A DNA stretch of 64,000 bases from contig NZ_LQIS01000012.1 of NCBI RefSeq assembly GCF_001499905.1, positions 241,474 through 305,473 on the forward strand. Reading direction: 5' to 3'. Origin of the DNA: Mycobacterium sp. GA-1285 (GTDB lineage Bacteria; Actinomycetota; Actinomycetes; Mycobacteriales; Mycobacteriaceae). Numbering within the stretch: position 1 is the stretch's first letter; each line of letters begins with the position of its first letter. A program made the translations under genes and the position numbers. This document shows, piece after piece, positions 27,129-37,316 of the stretch. The notes beneath the pieces are model-generated. The model was not told the DNA's origin. It saw only the letters and a list, made by a program, of their open reading frames with translations, and did not search any database.

Positions 27129-28673
27129 GTGCGCGTCGACGAGAGACGCAGCGCCGACGCCTACCGGCGCGGGCTGTGGGTGCACGACACGCTGGCCGAC
27201 GCACTGCGGGATGCGGCCACCTCGACGCCCGACCGGATCGTGTTGGTGGACGGCGATCTTCGGCTCACCTGTCGGGACCTTCACGACCGCGCATCGGCGT
27301 TGGCGCACACCTTGACGTCACGGATGCCCCCCGGCAGCGTGGTGTCGTTTCTGCTGCCGAACTGGCACGAGGCCGCGGTCGTCTACCACGGCGCGACGTT
27401 GGCCGGCATGGTGGTCAACCCGATCCTGCCCTCGATGCGCGATCGCGAACTGTCGTTCATTCTGCGTGACGCCGACGTCCGGGCGATCTTTGTGCCGTCG
27501 GTGGTCAACAAGCACGACTACGTCGCGATGCTGGACAGGGTCACCGGCGCGATGTCCGCCCCGCCCGAGGTCGTCGTCGTGCGGGGGGACGCGGGCGATC
27601 ACACACCGTACGATTCGATGTTCAGCGGCGAGGGCACAGGAGTGCTGCCGGTGTTGAACGCGGACACGGTGCGCATGATCCTCTACACGTCGGGGACTAC
27701 TGGCCGGTCGAAGGGCGTTCTGCACACCCATAATTCGATTCACGCCCTGATCCGCCAGATCGGAGAGCACTGGCAGGTCGCGGCCGGAGACACGTTCCTG
27801 GTGCCCTCTCCGATCGCGCACATCGGCGGGTCGATCTACGCGTTCGAATGCCCCCTGCTGCTGGGCAGTACGGCCGTGCTGATGCAACGCTGGGATCCGG
27901 ACGCCGCGGTGACGTCGATGCTCGACGAGCGGGTCACCCACATGGCCGGGGCCACGCCTTTCCTCGACGGGTTGCTCGCCGCCGCGGAGCGGGCCGGGAC
28001 CCGGCTACCCGAACTGAGGGTGTTCATCTGCGGTGGCGCGTCGGTTCCGCCGTCGTTGATTCGCAGGGCTACTTCTTATTTCGAGAATGCGGCGGTATCG
28101 CGCGTCTACGGCTCGACGGAGGTTCCGGTGACCACGGTCGGCGCGCTGGACGATGCCGAGCATGCGGCCGAAACCGACGGCAGGCCCGGTATCGCCGACA
28201 TCAAACTGGTCGACGGAGAGATCCGTGCGCGCGGTCCCCAGATGCTCGTGGGCTATCTGCATCCCGAGGACGAGACGGCCGCCTTCGACGACGAGGGCTA
28301 CTTCCGCACCGGTGATCTCGGCAGATGGGTCGACGACGATTTCCTCGTCGTCACCGGACGCGCCAAGGACATCATCATCCGCAACGGGGAGAACATCTCC
28401 CCCAAGGAAATCGAGGACATCCTCATCGAGCATCCGGGCATCGCGGAGATCGCGATCGTCGGTGTACCGGACGAGCGCACGGGTGAGCGGGCGTGCGCGG
28501 TCGTCGTCGCAACCGATCAGCCGGCTCCCGACGTAGCGGGCATGCGCGCGCTGCTCGAGGAGCACGGCGTGGCCCGGTTCAAGACACCCGAGCAGGTGGT
28601 GGTGTGGGAGGCGTTACCGAAGAACGACGCCGGAAAAGTGTTGAAGCATCGAATTCGAGCGGAGCTGGCATGA
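27129..28673 (+). CDS. Acyl-CoA ligase (class I adenylate-forming)
   Basis: A 514-residue adenylate-forming ligase with MILYTSGTTGRSKG (near residue 178), YGSTEV (near 325), YFRTGDLGRWVDDD, GRAKDIIIRNGENISPKEIED (near 412) and catalytic PKNDAGKVLKH at the C-terminus. It is predicted to make an acyl-CoA from a free acid. The start is GTG 27129, eight bases after the GntR stop. Its stop overlaps the ATG of the next gene (ATGA). It is one of three ligases in the locus; they may act on different acids formed along the pathway. Confidence 0.92.
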   Translation: MRVDERRSADAYRRGLWVHDTLADALRDAATSTPDRIVLVDGDLRLTCRDLHDRASALAHTLTSRMPPGSVVSFLLPNWHEAAVVYHGATLAGMVVNPILPSMRDRELSFILRDADVRAIFVPSVVNKHDYVAMLDRVTGAMSAPPEVVVVRGDAGDHTPYDSMFSGEGTGVLPVLNADTVRMILYTSGTTGRSKGVLHTHNSIHALIRQIGEHWQVAAGDTFLVPSPIAHIGGSIYAFECPLLLGSTAVLMQRWDPDAAVTSMLDERVTHMAGATPFLDGLLAAAERAGTRLPELRVFICGGASVPPSLIRRATSYFENAAVSRVYGSTEVPVTTVGALDDAEHAAETDGRPGIADIKLVDGEIRARGPQMLVGYLHPEDETAAFDDEGYFRTGDLGRWVDDDFLVVTGRAKDIIIRNGENISPKEIEDILIEHPGIAEIAIVGVPDERTGERACAVVVATDQPAPDVAGMRALLEEHGVARFKTPEQVVVWEALPKNDAGKVLKHRIRAELA

Positions 28674-29473
28674 CCACGGACGCGAGGAGCGAAATGGGCA
28701 AGGTAGCGATCGTGACCGGGGCGAGTAGCGGCATCGGATTCGGTTGTGCGACAAAGCTGGCCGAGGCGGGCATGGCCGTGCTGGGCACCGGCCGCGACGA
28801 CACCAGGCTCGCCGCGTTGGAGAAGGCGATCGGTGACACCGACCGCGTCGCAACGGTCGCCGTCGACCTCACCACCGACGATGCGCCGCAGCGGATCGTG
28901 GAGGCCGCCCTGGACCGCTGGGGCCGCATCGACTTCCTGGTCAACAACGCCGGCGTCGGAAGCCCCAAGCCGCTGCACGAAACCGACGACGAATCCCTGG
29001 ATTATTTCCTGGGATTGATGTTGCGGGCGCCGTTCCGGCTGGCCCGCGACGTGATCGTGCACATGGAGGCCGGCTCGGGGATCGTCAACGTAACGTCGAC
29101 CTTCGCCGTCGTCGGCGGCCTGCGAGGTGGCGCGTACTCCGCGGCCAAGGGCGGGTTGACCTCGCTGACCCAGCACATCGCATGCCAGTACGGCCCGCAG
29201 GGAATCCGTTGCAACGCAGTCGCTCCCGGCGTCACCCTGACACCGATGGTGGCGACGCGCCTCGAGGACGAGCGGTTCCGCAAGATCAACACCGAGATGA
29301 CCCCGTACCCACGCTTGGGCGAGGTGAACGACATCGCCAGCACCGTGGCGTTCCTGTGCTCGGAAGGAGCGAGCTTCATCAACGGGCAGACCATCGTCGT
29401 CGACGGTGGGTGGAGTTCGACGAAGTACCTGTCGGATTTCGCGCTGAACTCCGAATGGGTGGCCCGGCAGTGA
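28670..29473 (+). CDS. SDR-family dehydrogenase
   Basis: A 267-residue classical SDR: TGASSGIGFGCA (near residue 16), VNNAGVGSP, NVTSTFAVVGGLRGGAYSAAKGGL (catalytic Ser and Tyr-x3-Lys) and FINGQTIVVDGGW. The ATG at 28670 is coupled to the preceding ligase by a 4-bp overlap and the gene overlaps the next ligase by 4 bp. Probably an alcohol or 3-hydroxyacyl dehydrogenase of the same pathway; the substrate cannot be inferred. Confidence 0.9.
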   Translation: MTTDARSEMGKVAIVTGASSGIGFGCATKLAEAGMAVLGTGRDDTRLAALEKAIGDTDRVATVAVDLTTDDAPQRIVEAALDRWGRIDFLVNNAGVGSPKPLHETDDESLDYFLGLMLRAPFRLARDVIVHMEAGSGIVNVTSTFAVVGGLRGGAYSAAKGGLTSLTQHIACQYGPQGIRCNAVAPGVTLTPMVATRLEDERFRKINTEMTPYPRLGEVNDIASTVAFLCSEGASFINGQTIVVDGGWSSTKYLSDFALNSEWVARQ

Positions 29474-30942
29474 ACCTGTTCGCTCTGCTCGACCAGGCCG
29501 CGAGCCGCTTCGGTGACCGTGGTGCGGTGTATCACGGTGAGCGGCAACTACAGACGTGGGCGCAGTTGCGGCAGCGGTCGCTCCGGTTGGCCGGTTCGCT
29601 CGGTGCGCCGGGCACGCGGATCGCCGTCGCGAGCGAGAACCGCCCGGAGATCATCGAGTTGATGTTCGGGGTGTGGGCGGCCGAATGTGTGTACGTGCCC
29701 ATCAATTACAAGCTGCACCCCCGGGAGATGGTGCAGATCCTCGAGGACTCCGGTGCCACCCAGGTGTTCGCCTCGCCGAAGATCGCCTCAGCGCTTGCAC
29801 CGGAGACCGCGGTTCCCATCGCGATCATCGGCACCGACGGTTACGGAACCTGGTTCACCACAGAGTCTTCCGACCCGCCGAACACCGATCCAGAGACCCT
29901 GGCCTGGCTGTTCTACACCAGCGGAACGACCGGGAAGTCCAAGGGCGCCATGCTGTCACACCGCAACCTGATGGCGATGACGGTGTCACATCTCGCCGAC
30001 TTCGACTCGCCCGACGAGGACTGCACTCTGGTGCACGGTGCGCCGATGTCGCACGGCTCGGGCCTCTACATCCCGCCGTACGTGTTGCGCGCGGCGCGCC
30101 AGGTGATCCCCGAGTCGGGGGCGTTCGAGCCGGACGAGTTCCTCGACCTATGCGAGCACCATCGCGGTTGCAGCGCGTTCCTCGCGCCCACCATGGTGCA
30201 GCGCCTAGTGCAGACCGGTCGCGCCTGTCCGCCGAATCTGCGGACCATCGTCTACGGCGGCGGCCCGATGTACGTCGAGAGCCTGAAGAAGGCGATGACC
30301 GCGTTCGGCCCGGTCTTCGTGCAGCTGTACGGCCAGGGCGAGGCGCCGATGACGATCACCGGGTTGCGGCGAGCCGACCACGTCGGCACCGACGACGCCG
30401 TTCTCGGGTCGGTCGGCTACGCACGGTCCGGGGTGGACGTGGCCGTGCGCAGGGCCGACGGAACACCCGCCGATGTCGGCGAGATCGGCGAGATCGTCTG
30501 CCGCGGTGACGTCGTCATGTCGGGCTACTGGCAGAACCCCGAGGCGACCGCCGCCACGCTGCAAGATGGCTGGTTACACACCGGCGACATGGGCTCGTTC
30601 GACGAGCGCGGCTTGCTCACGCTGCGGGACCGGTCCAAGGACGTGGTGATCAGCGGCGGCAGCAACATCTATCCCCGCGAGGTCGAGGAGGTGCTCCTCG
30701 AACATCCCGGTGTCGTGGAGGCCGGCGTCGTCGGCGCACCGGACGAGGAGTGGGGCGAGGTGGTGGTCGCGTTCATCGTCGGGTCGGCGTCGGCAGACGA
30801 GTTGGATGCACACCTGCTAGACCGCATCGCCCGGTTCAAGCGCCCGAAACGCTATGAGTTCATCGACGAACTGCCCAAGAACAGCTACGGCAAGGTGCTC
30901 AAGCGGGAGCTGCGCGACCGGGTGCGATCGGTGCCGCGGTAG
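29470..30942 (+). CDS. Acyl-CoA ligase (class I adenylate-forming)
   Basis: A 490-residue ligase with WLFYTSGTTGKSKGAML (near residue 150), YGQGEAPM (near 293), GWLHTGDMGSFDERG, DRSKDVVISGGSNIYPREVEE (near 390) and LPKNSYGKVLKRELR (catalytic Lys). The start is GTG 29470 in GTGA overlap with the SDR stop; longer readings would lie inside the SDR gene. It is the last of the five genes in the plus-strand operon, and the next gene has its own promoter. Confidence 0.92.
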   Translation: MNLFALLDQAASRFGDRGAVYHGERQLQTWAQLRQRSLRLAGSLGAPGTRIAVASENRPEIIELMFGVWAAECVYVPINYKLHPREMVQILEDSGATQVFASPKIASALAPETAVPIAIIGTDGYGTWFTTESSDPPNTDPETLAWLFYTSGTTGKSKGAMLSHRNLMAMTVSHLADFDSPDEDCTLVHGAPMSHGSGLYIPPYVLRAARQVIPESGAFEPDEFLDLCEHHRGCSAFLAPTMVQRLVQTGRACPPNLRTIVYGGGPMYVESLKKAMTAFGPVFVQLYGQGEAPMTITGLRRADHVGTDDAVLGSVGYARSGVDVAVRRADGTPADVGEIGEIVCRGDVVMSGYWQNPEATAATLQDGWLHTGDMGSFDERGLLTLRDRSKDVVISGGSNIYPREVEEVLLEHPGVVEAGVVGAPDEEWGEVVVAFIVGSASADELDAHLLDRIARFKRPKRYEFIDELPKNSYGKVLKRELRDRVRSVPR

Positions 30943-30971
30943 CACCTGTGTCCGTCATCACAGACGATCCT

Positions 30972-30998
30972 GGTTTGGAGCTCATTCGGCAGGGGTAT
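30972..30998 (+). promoter_or_regulatory. SigF-type promoter
   Basis: GGTTT (30972-30976) and GGGTAT (30993-30998) are separated by 16 bases, matching the mycobacterial SigF consensus GGTTT-N15-17-GGGTA. It lies 23 bp before the ATG at 31022, so the small membrane protein is probably part of the SigF stress regulon. Confidence 0.7.
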
Positions 30999-31021
30999 CA
31001 AGCGGGCTGCTCTACCGAAGG

Positions 31022-31315
31022 ATGACGATGACCGACCACATGCCGACCGCCGACGGGTCGCCCGCCTCCGAAGGGTTGGCCACGCTGGCGCTGCTTCTGC
31101 ATGCGATGGCGTTGTTCGCCTCGACCGCCTGCCTCGCCGCGTTCCTCATCGGGCATTCGACCATCGCCCTGACGGGAGGAGTTCTCGCGGTGCTTCACCT
31201 CGTCGGCGCGAGGGCCATCGTCCTCCTCGACAGCAGCCTCGAGAAGCGCCGCCTCGGCCGAGAGGCATCGGCCCGGCCGTTCGGCGACTACGCCCTCGCC
31301 GCCGGCTCGCTCTGA
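31022..31315 (+). CDS. Small membrane protein under a SigF-type promoter
   Basis: A 97-residue protein with two hydrophobic segments (about residues 20-44, ATLALLLHAMALFASTACLA onward, and 48-69), a basic stretch after the second (LEKRRLGREAS), and no recognisable domain. The ATG at 31022 (or 31028) follows GAAGG. Expression is predicted to be SigF-dependent from the upstream promoter. Not recognised as a named family. Confidence 0.65.
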   Translation: MTMTDHMPTADGSPASEGLATLALLLHAMALFASTACLAAFLIGHSTIALTGGVLAVLHLVGARAIVLLDSSLEKRRLGREASARPFGDYALAAGSL

Positions 31316-31333
31316 CGCGACGGACCGACCCGC

Positions 31334-31783
31334 CTACTGGGCCGGCGCGAACACGGACTTGAACCGGTTCAGCGACTCCTGGATGTCGCTCTTGAGCGCT
31401 GCGGCGACCACCATGCCGATGGGACCGAACAGCGCGGGACCGCCGAGATGCACATCGAACGTCACGGTCGATCCGGCGGGTTCCTTCTCAGCCGGTCGCA
31501 CCTTGCCGATCAGTTTGACCTTGACGCCCCCTTTGCCGTCCCCGTTGAGCGTCATCGCCTCCGGCGGACGGTAGTGCACGATGGTCCACTTGATCCGGTT
31601 CGGCATGCCCTTGACTTCAACGATGGACTCCAGCGTCGTGCCCTTCTCCAGCGTTTCGGGCAATTTGCTGCGCCACACCCGGTGGATGCTCAGCCATTCC
31701 TTGTAGCGGGCCAGGTCGGATGCGCACGACCACGCCTGCTCCGGCGGCAGGGGGACGTCGACGGACACGGAGAGTTTGGCCAT
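31334..31783 (-). CDS. SRPBCC-fold protein, Rv0910-type putative toxin
   Basis: A 149-residue START/SRPBCC-fold protein. MAKLSVSVDVPLPPEQAW, YKEWLSIHRVWRSKLPETLEKGT, GMPNRIKWTIVHY and HLGGPALFGPIGMVVAAAL match the Rv0910 family of M. tuberculosis, reported as the toxin of the Rv0909-Rv0910 pair. The fold resembles polyketide cyclases, and how it would be toxic is not established. It starts 3 bp after the upstream Rv0909-like gene, as in M. tuberculosis. Confidence 0.88.
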   Translation of the reverse strand: MAKLSVSVDVPLPPEQAWSCASDLARYKEWLSIHRVWRSKLPETLEKGTTLESIVEVKGMPNRIKWTIVHYRPPEAMTLNGDGKGGVKVKLIGKVRPAEKEPAGSTVTFDVHLGGPALFGPIGMVVAAALKSDIQESLNRFKSVFAPAQ

Positions 31784-31786
31784 GGC

Positions 31787-32077
31787 TCAGGGCTGCTGCG
31801 GCGGCTGCTGCTGCGGCGGCGGACCCTGCGGCGGCTGCTGCTGCGGCGGAACCTGGGGCGGCTGCTGCGGCGTTGGAGGCTGGGGTGGCGGTCCACCCTG
31901 CGCGGACGGGTTGTCCTTGTTCACATAGTTGCGCGCGGCGTCCTGGACCTTGTCGACGTGCTGGGCGTATTTGCCCTGCGTCTTGCGGTCGACGATGTCA
32001 CCGGCCTTGTCGATCGCGGTGTCCACCTTGTCGGCGTTGCGGGCCAGCAGATTCTTCACCTTGTCGAGAAATGCCAT
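31787..32077 (-). CDS. Rv0909-like antitoxin with Pro/Gln-rich tail
   Basis: A 96-residue protein whose first 55 residues (MAFLDKVKNLLARNADKVD, then KAGDIVDRKTQGKYAQHVDKV) match the small helical Rv0909-type antitoxin family. The remaining 40 residues are almost entirely Pro, Gln and Gly (for example QQPPQVPPQQQPPQGPP), encoded by a GGCTGCTGC-like repetitive tract at 31790-31880. M. tuberculosis Rv0909 is only about 59 residues, so the tail is an addition. The gene is immediately downstream of ctpE and upstream of the SRPBCC partner. Confidence 0.8.
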   Translation of the reverse strand: MAFLDKVKNLLARNADKVDTAIDKAGDIVDRKTQGKYAQHVDKVQDAARNYVNKDNPSAQGGPPPQPPTPQQPPQVPPQQQPPQGPPPQQQPPQQP

Positions 32078-32087
32078 GCACGAGAGG

Positions 32088-34511
32088 CTACTCGGCCCGC
32101 CACAACCGACGTCGCTCGCCCAACACCGCCCCCTGGATCCACCAGATCACCTCGATGGCGGCCGCGGCGAGAACGCCGATGCCCAGCGCGATCGACGTCG
32201 TCTTGACGTTCGAGATGTCGAGCATGAACAACTCCTGCGCCAGCGGTATGGAGAAGATCAGGACGTAGGCCAGGCCCGACACGGCGACCAACGCCACCCG
32301 CCACCACTCGTACGGCCGCGCCACGACCGCCAGCACCCAGATCGCCCCGACCAGCAAGGTGATCAGCGCCGCGGTCGACGCCTGGGTCTGCTCGACGGGG
32401 GTGGCCTCGCGACCCTGGTACGCCGCCAGATACGAGATGAACGTCGCGACACCGATGACCAGACCCGAGGGCAGGGCCGCCGTCATCACGCGCCGCACGA
32501 ACCCCGGATGTGCGCGTTCCTTGTTCGGCGCCAGCGACAGGATGAACGCCGGGATACCGATCGTGAACCACGCCGCGATCGTCACGTGGATCGGCTGGAA
32601 CGGGAACAGCAGCGGGTCGGTGCCGAAGAACTTCGACGCCAGACCGGCCAGGCCGACGAACGTCGCCAGCAGCACCGAGTACACCGTCTTGGTCAAGAAC
32701 AAATTCGAGACGCGTTCGATGTTGCCGATCACCCGGCGTCCCTCACCGACGACATACGGCAGCGTCGCGAACTTGTTGTCCAACAACACGATTTGAGCCA
32801 CGGCGCGCGATGCCGAGCTGCCCGAGCCCATCGCGACACCGATGTCGGCGTCCTTGAGCGCGAGCACGTCGTTGACCCCGTCACCGGTCATCGCGACCGT
32901 GTGCCCGCGGGACTGCAGGGCGTGCACCATCGCGCGTTTCTGGTCGGGGCGGACCCGTCCGAAGGTGGTGTGCGACTCGAGCGCATCGGCCAGCTCGTCG
33001 GTGACCTGCGACAGCTGCCGGGCGTCCATGCACTCGCCGTGCAGGCCCAGCGAGCCCGCGACCGCACCCACGGACACCGCGTTGTCGCCCGAGATGACCT
33101 TGATCGAAACCGTTTGAGAGGCAAAGTAATCGAGGGTGTCGCGGGCGTCGGGCCGGACACGCTGTTCGAGGACGACCAGCGCGGCGGGAGTGACGCAGCC
33201 GGGAGCGTCGGGGTGGTCGACCGGCAGGTCGCTCGCCCCGAGCAGCAGCACCCGCAGCCCGGAAGAGCCGATCTGCTCGGCGTGTTCGGCGACCGGCGAG
33301 CCCGGTGCGCACAGCACGTCGGGGGCGCCGATCACCCAGTTGCCGTGCTCGCCGTAGGACGCGCCACTCCACTTGGTGGCGGACTTGAACGGCGCGATGG
33401 CCGTCGCCGTCCAGCCGGGAGGCATCTTGTACGCCTCGGCGATGGCCTGCATGCTCGCGTTCGGGCGGGCGTCGTCGGCCGCGAGCTGCGCCAGAATGTT
33501 TCCGACGTTCCCCAGCTCGCGCGTGGGCCCGGCCTCGTCGAGCCGCTCGAGATCCGAGACCCGCATACCGTTTTCAGTCAGGGTGCCCGTCTTGTCGGCG
33601 CAGACGACGTCGACGCGGGCCAGGCCTTCGATCGCGGGCAGTTCGTTGACCAGACACTGTCTGCGGCCCAACCGAATCACGCCCACGGCGAACGCGATCG
33701 ACGTCATCAGGACCAGGCCCTCGGGCACCATCGGCACCAACGCGCCGACCATCGCCAGCACTGACCGCCGCCAACCGGACTCCGTGGTGAACAGCTGGGT
33801 GTAGATGGTCAGCAGCCCCGCGGGAATCAACAGGTACGTGATGAACTGCAGGATCTTGTTGATGCCGCTGCGCAGTTCGGAATTCACCAAGGTGAACTTG
33901 CTGGCCTCTTCGGCGAGCTTGGCCGCATACGCTTCGCGGCCGACCTTGGTGGCGCGGTAGGCACCCGTGCCCGCGACGACGAAGCTGCCCGACATCACCT
34001 GATCGCCAACGTCTTTGGCAATCGCGTCGGCTTCCCCGGTCAGCAGGGACTCGTCGACCTCGAGGTTGGCATCCTCGACCACCTCGCCGTCGACCACGAT
34101 CTGGTCGCCGGGTCCGAGTTCGATGATGTCGTCGAGGACGATGTCGCTGGGGCTGAGCTGCTGAGCAGAGGGTCCGGCGCTGGTCTGCCTGCGCACCAAC
34201 GGTTTCGTCTGACCGACGATCGCGAGCTTGTCCAGCGTCCGCTTGGCGCGCAGCTCCTGGATGATGCCGATGCCACTGTTGGCGATGATCAGCAACCCGA
34301 AGGCACCGTTGATGATCGAGCCGGTGGACAGCACGATGATCAGCAGCACCCCGAGGATCGCGTTGATGCGGGTGAACACGTTGGCCCGCACGATGTCGGA
34401 CACGCTGCGCGCCGCTCGCGTCGGGACGTCGTTCGTCTTGCCTTCGGCGACGCGTTGTGCGACCTCGGCTTCGGTCAGCCCGGCGGCCTGTATCTCGGGT
34501 GCGGCGGTCAC
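32088..34511 (-). CDS. ctpE: P-type calcium/metal ATPase CtpE
   Basis: An 807-residue P-type ATPase. The actuator-domain motif is [10 protein letters not shown] (TGE, near residue 160), the phosphorylation motif [12 protein letters not shown] lies near residue 305, and [23 protein letters not shown] (hinge) near residue 545. About ten membrane helices are predicted, the C-terminal six after residue 590. Gene order and length match M. tuberculosis Rv0908 (ctpE), shown in M. smegmatis to take part in calcium uptake. It starts at GTG 34511 in 4-bp overlap with the serine hydrolase gene. Confidence 0.92.
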   Translation of the reverse strand: MTAAPEIQAAGLTEAEVAQRVAEGKTNDVPTRAARSVSDIVRANVFTRINAILGVLLIIVLSTGSIINGAFGLLIIANSGIGIIQELRAKRTLDKLAIVGQTKPLVRRQTSAGPSAQQLSPSDIVLDDIIELGPGDQIVVDGEVVEDANLEVDESLLTGEADAIAKDVGDQVMSGSFVVAGTGAYRATKVGREAYAAKLAEEASKFTLVNSELRSGINKILQFITYLLIPAGLLTIYTQLFTTESGWRRSVLAMVGALVPMVPEGLVLMTSIAFAVGVIRLGRRQCLVNELPAIEGLARVDVVCADKTGTLTENGMRVSDLERLDEAGPTRELGNVGNILAQLAADDARPNASMQAIAEAYKMPPGWTATAIAPFKSATKWSGASYGEHGNWVIGAPDVLCAPGSPVAEHAEQIGSSGLRVLLLGASDLPVDHPDAPGCVTPAALVVLEQRVRPDARDTLDYFASQTVSIKVISGDNAVSVGAVAGSLGLHGECMDARQLSQVTDELADALESHTTFGRVRPDQKRAMVHALQSRGHTVAMTGDGVNDVLALKDADIGVAMGSGSSASRAVAQIVLLDNKFATLPYVVGEGRRVIGNIERVSNLFLTKTVYSVLLATFVGLAGLASKFFGTDPLLFPFQPIHVTIAAWFTIGIPAFILSLAPNKERAHPGFVRRVMTAALPSGLVIGVATFISYLAAYQGREATPVEQTQASTAALITLLVGAIWVLAVVARPYEWWRVALVAVSGLAYVLIFSIPLAQELFMLDISNVKTTSIALGIGVLAAAAIEVIWWIQGAVLGERRRLWRAE

Positions 34512-36109
34512 TTGACGAACGTCCCCTTCTTGAACGTGTCGTAGTACTCCAGTGTGAGCTTGTCGCGGTCGACGCCGTCGAACACCGCGGTGGAAACCGT
34601 TCCCGGCGGCGCGTTCTCGGTGACGAAGGAGAACGTGAAGGTGTTGCCGTCCCAGTGCTCGAGCGGCACATCGAGCTTCGAGCCCAGCGCCAACCGCAGC
34701 TCGCCGTCCTTTTCGGTGATCCGGGCGGGCCCCCAGTAGTCGTTGCGGTAGGTGCCGACGTACGACGTCAGCGGCGCAGCCGGTACGGGATTGGCCGGCG
34801 GTTGCTTGCCGACCAGCGACCCGACCGGTTTCTCCATGTCGGCGAACGCCTCGCTGTAGAGGCCGTACCAGTCCTCGCGTACCTCGCCGAACTGCACCAG
34901 GTCGGCGAACTGCGCGGTCAGCGACTCCGGCACACCCGAAGGCGTGGCGTTGGTCAGCGCGACGATCGCGACGTCGGCCGACGGCAGGATCAGGAAGTTC
35001 GTTCCGGTGCCGAGTTCGAAGGCGCCCGAATGGCTCAGCTCCATGCGCGCCGCCGAGGTCGAGCCGACGTTGAAGCCGAAGCCGTAGAAGCCCGACCTCG
35101 CCGCGGGTTCGGCCGCCGGGCTCGACACGATCTGCGGTGTGAGAGCGGGCAGCAGAGCCTTCGAGGCAACGATCTGTCTCCCCTCATGGCCGCCGTCGGC
35201 CAGCACCATGGCCAGCCAACGGGTCATGTCGTCGACCGACGAGCTCGCCCCGCCCGCCGGTGCTTCCGGGTCGGCATCGCGGACGAAGGCCGGTTCGTAG
35301 CGCCCGTCCATGTGGATGTGACCGACCGCGCGGTTGGCCCTGGCCCGATAGTCGGTGAAGCGATAGCTGGTCTGCCCCATGCCCAATGGACGGAACAGCA
35401 CCTCGTCGGCCAGCACCTCCCACGGCTTGCCCGCACCCACCGCGACCGCCTCGGCACCCGCCGTGTATCCGAAGTTCGTGTAGGCGTACGAGATCCGGAA
35501 CGGGTCCAAGGGAAGCTGGCGCAACCGCTCCAGCACCTGCCTGCGGTCGTACCCGAGGTCCTCGAGCATGTCGCCGGCGTGGTCGGGCAGTCCGGAACGG
35601 TGCGACATCATGTCGCCGACGGTGACCATCGAAGTGACCACCGGGTCGGACAGCGCGAACCACGGCAGCTTGGACACGATCGGGGTGTCCCAGCCGACGG
35701 TGCCCACACCGACCTGGTGGGCGACCACGGTCGCCGCCAGAGATTTCGACACCGAGGCCAGTTGGAACACCGTGTCGGGCTCGACCCGGTTCTCCTCCAC
35801 GTCCGGCTTGGTGGCGTCCTTGACTCCGAAGCCCTTGGCGTACACGGTCTTTCCGCCGTGGACCACGGCGACCGCCATACCGGGGATTCCCGACTTCCGC
35901 ATCAGGTCCTCGGCCATGCCGTCGAGTTCGGCCACCGCGTTGTCGACCGCGTTCTCCGGCAGGGGCATCGCGGGCACCAGCGGCGGCGGGACGTCGGACT
36001 GCGCGGTCGGCGAGGACGGCGGGGACGGCGGGGCGGGTTCGGGGCGGTCGGCACCGCAGCCCGCAACGAGCAGCAACCCGACGACGGCCACCCTGGCCAG
36101 TGCTTTCAT
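34508..36109 (-). CDS. Beta-lactamase-fold serine hydrolase, lipoprotein (Rv0907-like)
   Basis: A 533-residue class C beta-lactamase/penicillin-binding-like hydrolase. It begins with a lipoprotein signal ([15 protein letters not shown], cysteine near residue 19), then a Pro/Ser-rich linker, the nucleophile motif in [10 protein letters not shown] (SxxK, near residue 119), the YTN motif in [11 protein letters not shown] (near 211) and an HSG motif in LSHSGAFE. It is probably anchored outside the membrane; the substrate is unknown (esters or cell-wall peptides). Its position matches Rv0907 in M. tuberculosis. Confidence 0.88.
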   Translation of the reverse strand: MKALARVAVVGLLLVAGCGADRPEPAPPSPPSSPTAQSDVPPPLVPAMPLPENAVDNAVAELDGMAEDLMRKSGIPGMAVAVVHGGKTVYAKGFGVKDATKPDVEENRVEPDTVFQLASVSKSLAATVVAHQVGVGTVGWDTPIVSKLPWFALSDPVVTSMVTVGDMMSHRSGLPDHAGDMLEDLGYDRRQVLERLRQLPLDPFRISYAYTNFGYTAGAEAVAVGAGKPWEVLADEVLFRPLGMGQTSYRFTDYRARANRAVGHIHMDGRYEPAFVRDADPEAPAGGASSSVDDMTRWLAMVLADGGHEGRQIVASKALLPALTPQIVSSPAAEPAARSGFYGFGFNVGSTSAARMELSHSGAFELGTGTNFLILPSADVAIVALTNATPSGVPESLTAQFADLVQFGEVREDWYGLYSEAFADMEKPVGSLVGKQPPANPVPAAPLTSYVGTYRNDYWGPARITEKDGELRLALGSKLDVPLEHWDGNTFTFSFVTENAPPGTVSTAVFDGVDRDKLTLEYYDTFKKGTFVK

Positions 36110-36197
36110 GAGCTGAACGGTAACCCGGCGAGCGCACGGTTGCGGTACGCGAACCGCGAGTGCGCCTGCAAATGAGGGTGCGCTGGGCAGGGCGTAC

Positions 36198-37316
36198 CTA
36201 GAACCGCCACCACGGATCGAGCGGCGGTGTCGCGTCCAACCGGACCCGTTGGCCCGGCTTGGGCACCGCTATCTGCACCTTCTCCGCGTCGGCGGCCCGC
36301 AGTAGCCGCTCGACCGGTTCGGCCCAGGGGTGGGGAGCGAGCCGGAAGGTGGCCCAGTGGATCGGCACCAGAAGTCCCTTGTCGGCTTCGGCGACGTCGC
36401 GATGCGCCTTCACCGCCTCTTCGGGGTTCATGTGGATGTCCGGCCACGCCGGGTGATACGCACCGACGGGCAGCAGCGTCAGGTCGAACGGTCCGTGGTT
36501 TACGCCGATCTCAGCGAAGCTCGTGGTGTATCCGGTGTCGCCGCCGAAGAAGGCCCGGTGCCGCGGGCCCATGATCACCCATGACGCCCACAGCGTGGTG
36601 TTGCGGGACAACAGCCGGCCGGAGAAGTGCCGCGCCGGCGTGCAGACCAGGGTGAGCTCACCGATCGTATGGCTCTCGTTCCAGTCGAGCTCGACGATCC
36701 GGCTCTCCGGGATCCCCCACTTACGCAGGTGCGCGCCGATACCGAGCGGGACGACGAACGGTGCCCGCTGGGTGCGGGCGAGCCCGGTGACCGTTTCCAT
36801 GTCGAGGTGGTCGTAATGGTCGTGGCTGACGACGATCGCGTCGACGGCGGCCAGCGCCTCGAGCGGAGCGGGTACCTCATGCATGCGCTCCGGGCCGACC
36901 GTCTGAGACGGTGAGCACCGGCGGCTCCACACCGGGTCGGCCAGCACGCGGTAGCCGTCGAGTTCGACCAGCGCCGAGGAGTGACCGAACCAGCACGCCG
37001 ACACCTGCGTCGAATCGGGTTCGGTGGGTGACGGTGTGACGACGGGAATCGGGCCGTCCGGCCTGGTGATGCCGCGCGAGCCGATCAACTCGCGCACCAG
37101 CAGTCGCTGCTGTTCGGCGTCGATGCTCAGCATCGACGCGGGTTCGAGGTTGACGAACACCCCGTCGCGGTAGTTCGGGGAGCGCCGCGCGACCCGCTCG
37201 ATCTCCGTGGGCGACGCGCCCAGCGCCGCGGGTGCGCCCTTCAGTGCGCGCAGCAGCCAACCGCCGGCCAGCAGGGAGGCCGTGCCGAAGCCGATGCGCA
37301 GCGCCGATCGGATCAT
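36198..37316 (-). CDS. MBL-fold metallohydrolase (Rv0906-like, NAPE-PLD/UlaG type)
   Basis: A 372-residue metallo-beta-lactamase-fold enzyme with a hydrophobic N-terminus. Metal ligands are in WFGHSSALVELDG (near residue 110), VVSHDHYDHLDME (HxHxxDH, near 160), CTPARHFSGR (near 226), FFGGDTGY (near 252) and VPIHWATF (near 315). This is the NAPE-phospholipase D/lipid-lactonase-like subgroup. It starts at ATG 37316, overlapping the echA6 stop by one base. It is the Rv0906 counterpart by order. Confidence 0.88.
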   Translation of the reverse strand: MIRSALRIGFGTASLLAGGWLLRALKGAPAALGASPTEIERVARRSPNYRDGVFVNLEPASMLSIDAEQQRLLVRELIGSRGITRPDGPIPVVTPSPTEPDSTQVSACWFGHSSALVELDGYRVLADPVWSRRCSPSQTVGPERMHEVPAPLEALAAVDAIVVSHDHYDHLDMETVTGLARTQRAPFVVPLGIGAHLRKWGIPESRIVELDWNESHTIGELTLVCTPARHFSGRLLSRNTTLWASWVIMGPRHRAFFGGDTGYTTSFAEIGVNHGPFDLTLLPVGAYHPAWPDIHMNPEEAVKAHRDVAEADKGLLVPIHWATFRLAPHPWAEPVERLLRAADAEKVQIAVPKPGQRVRLDATPPLDPWWRF

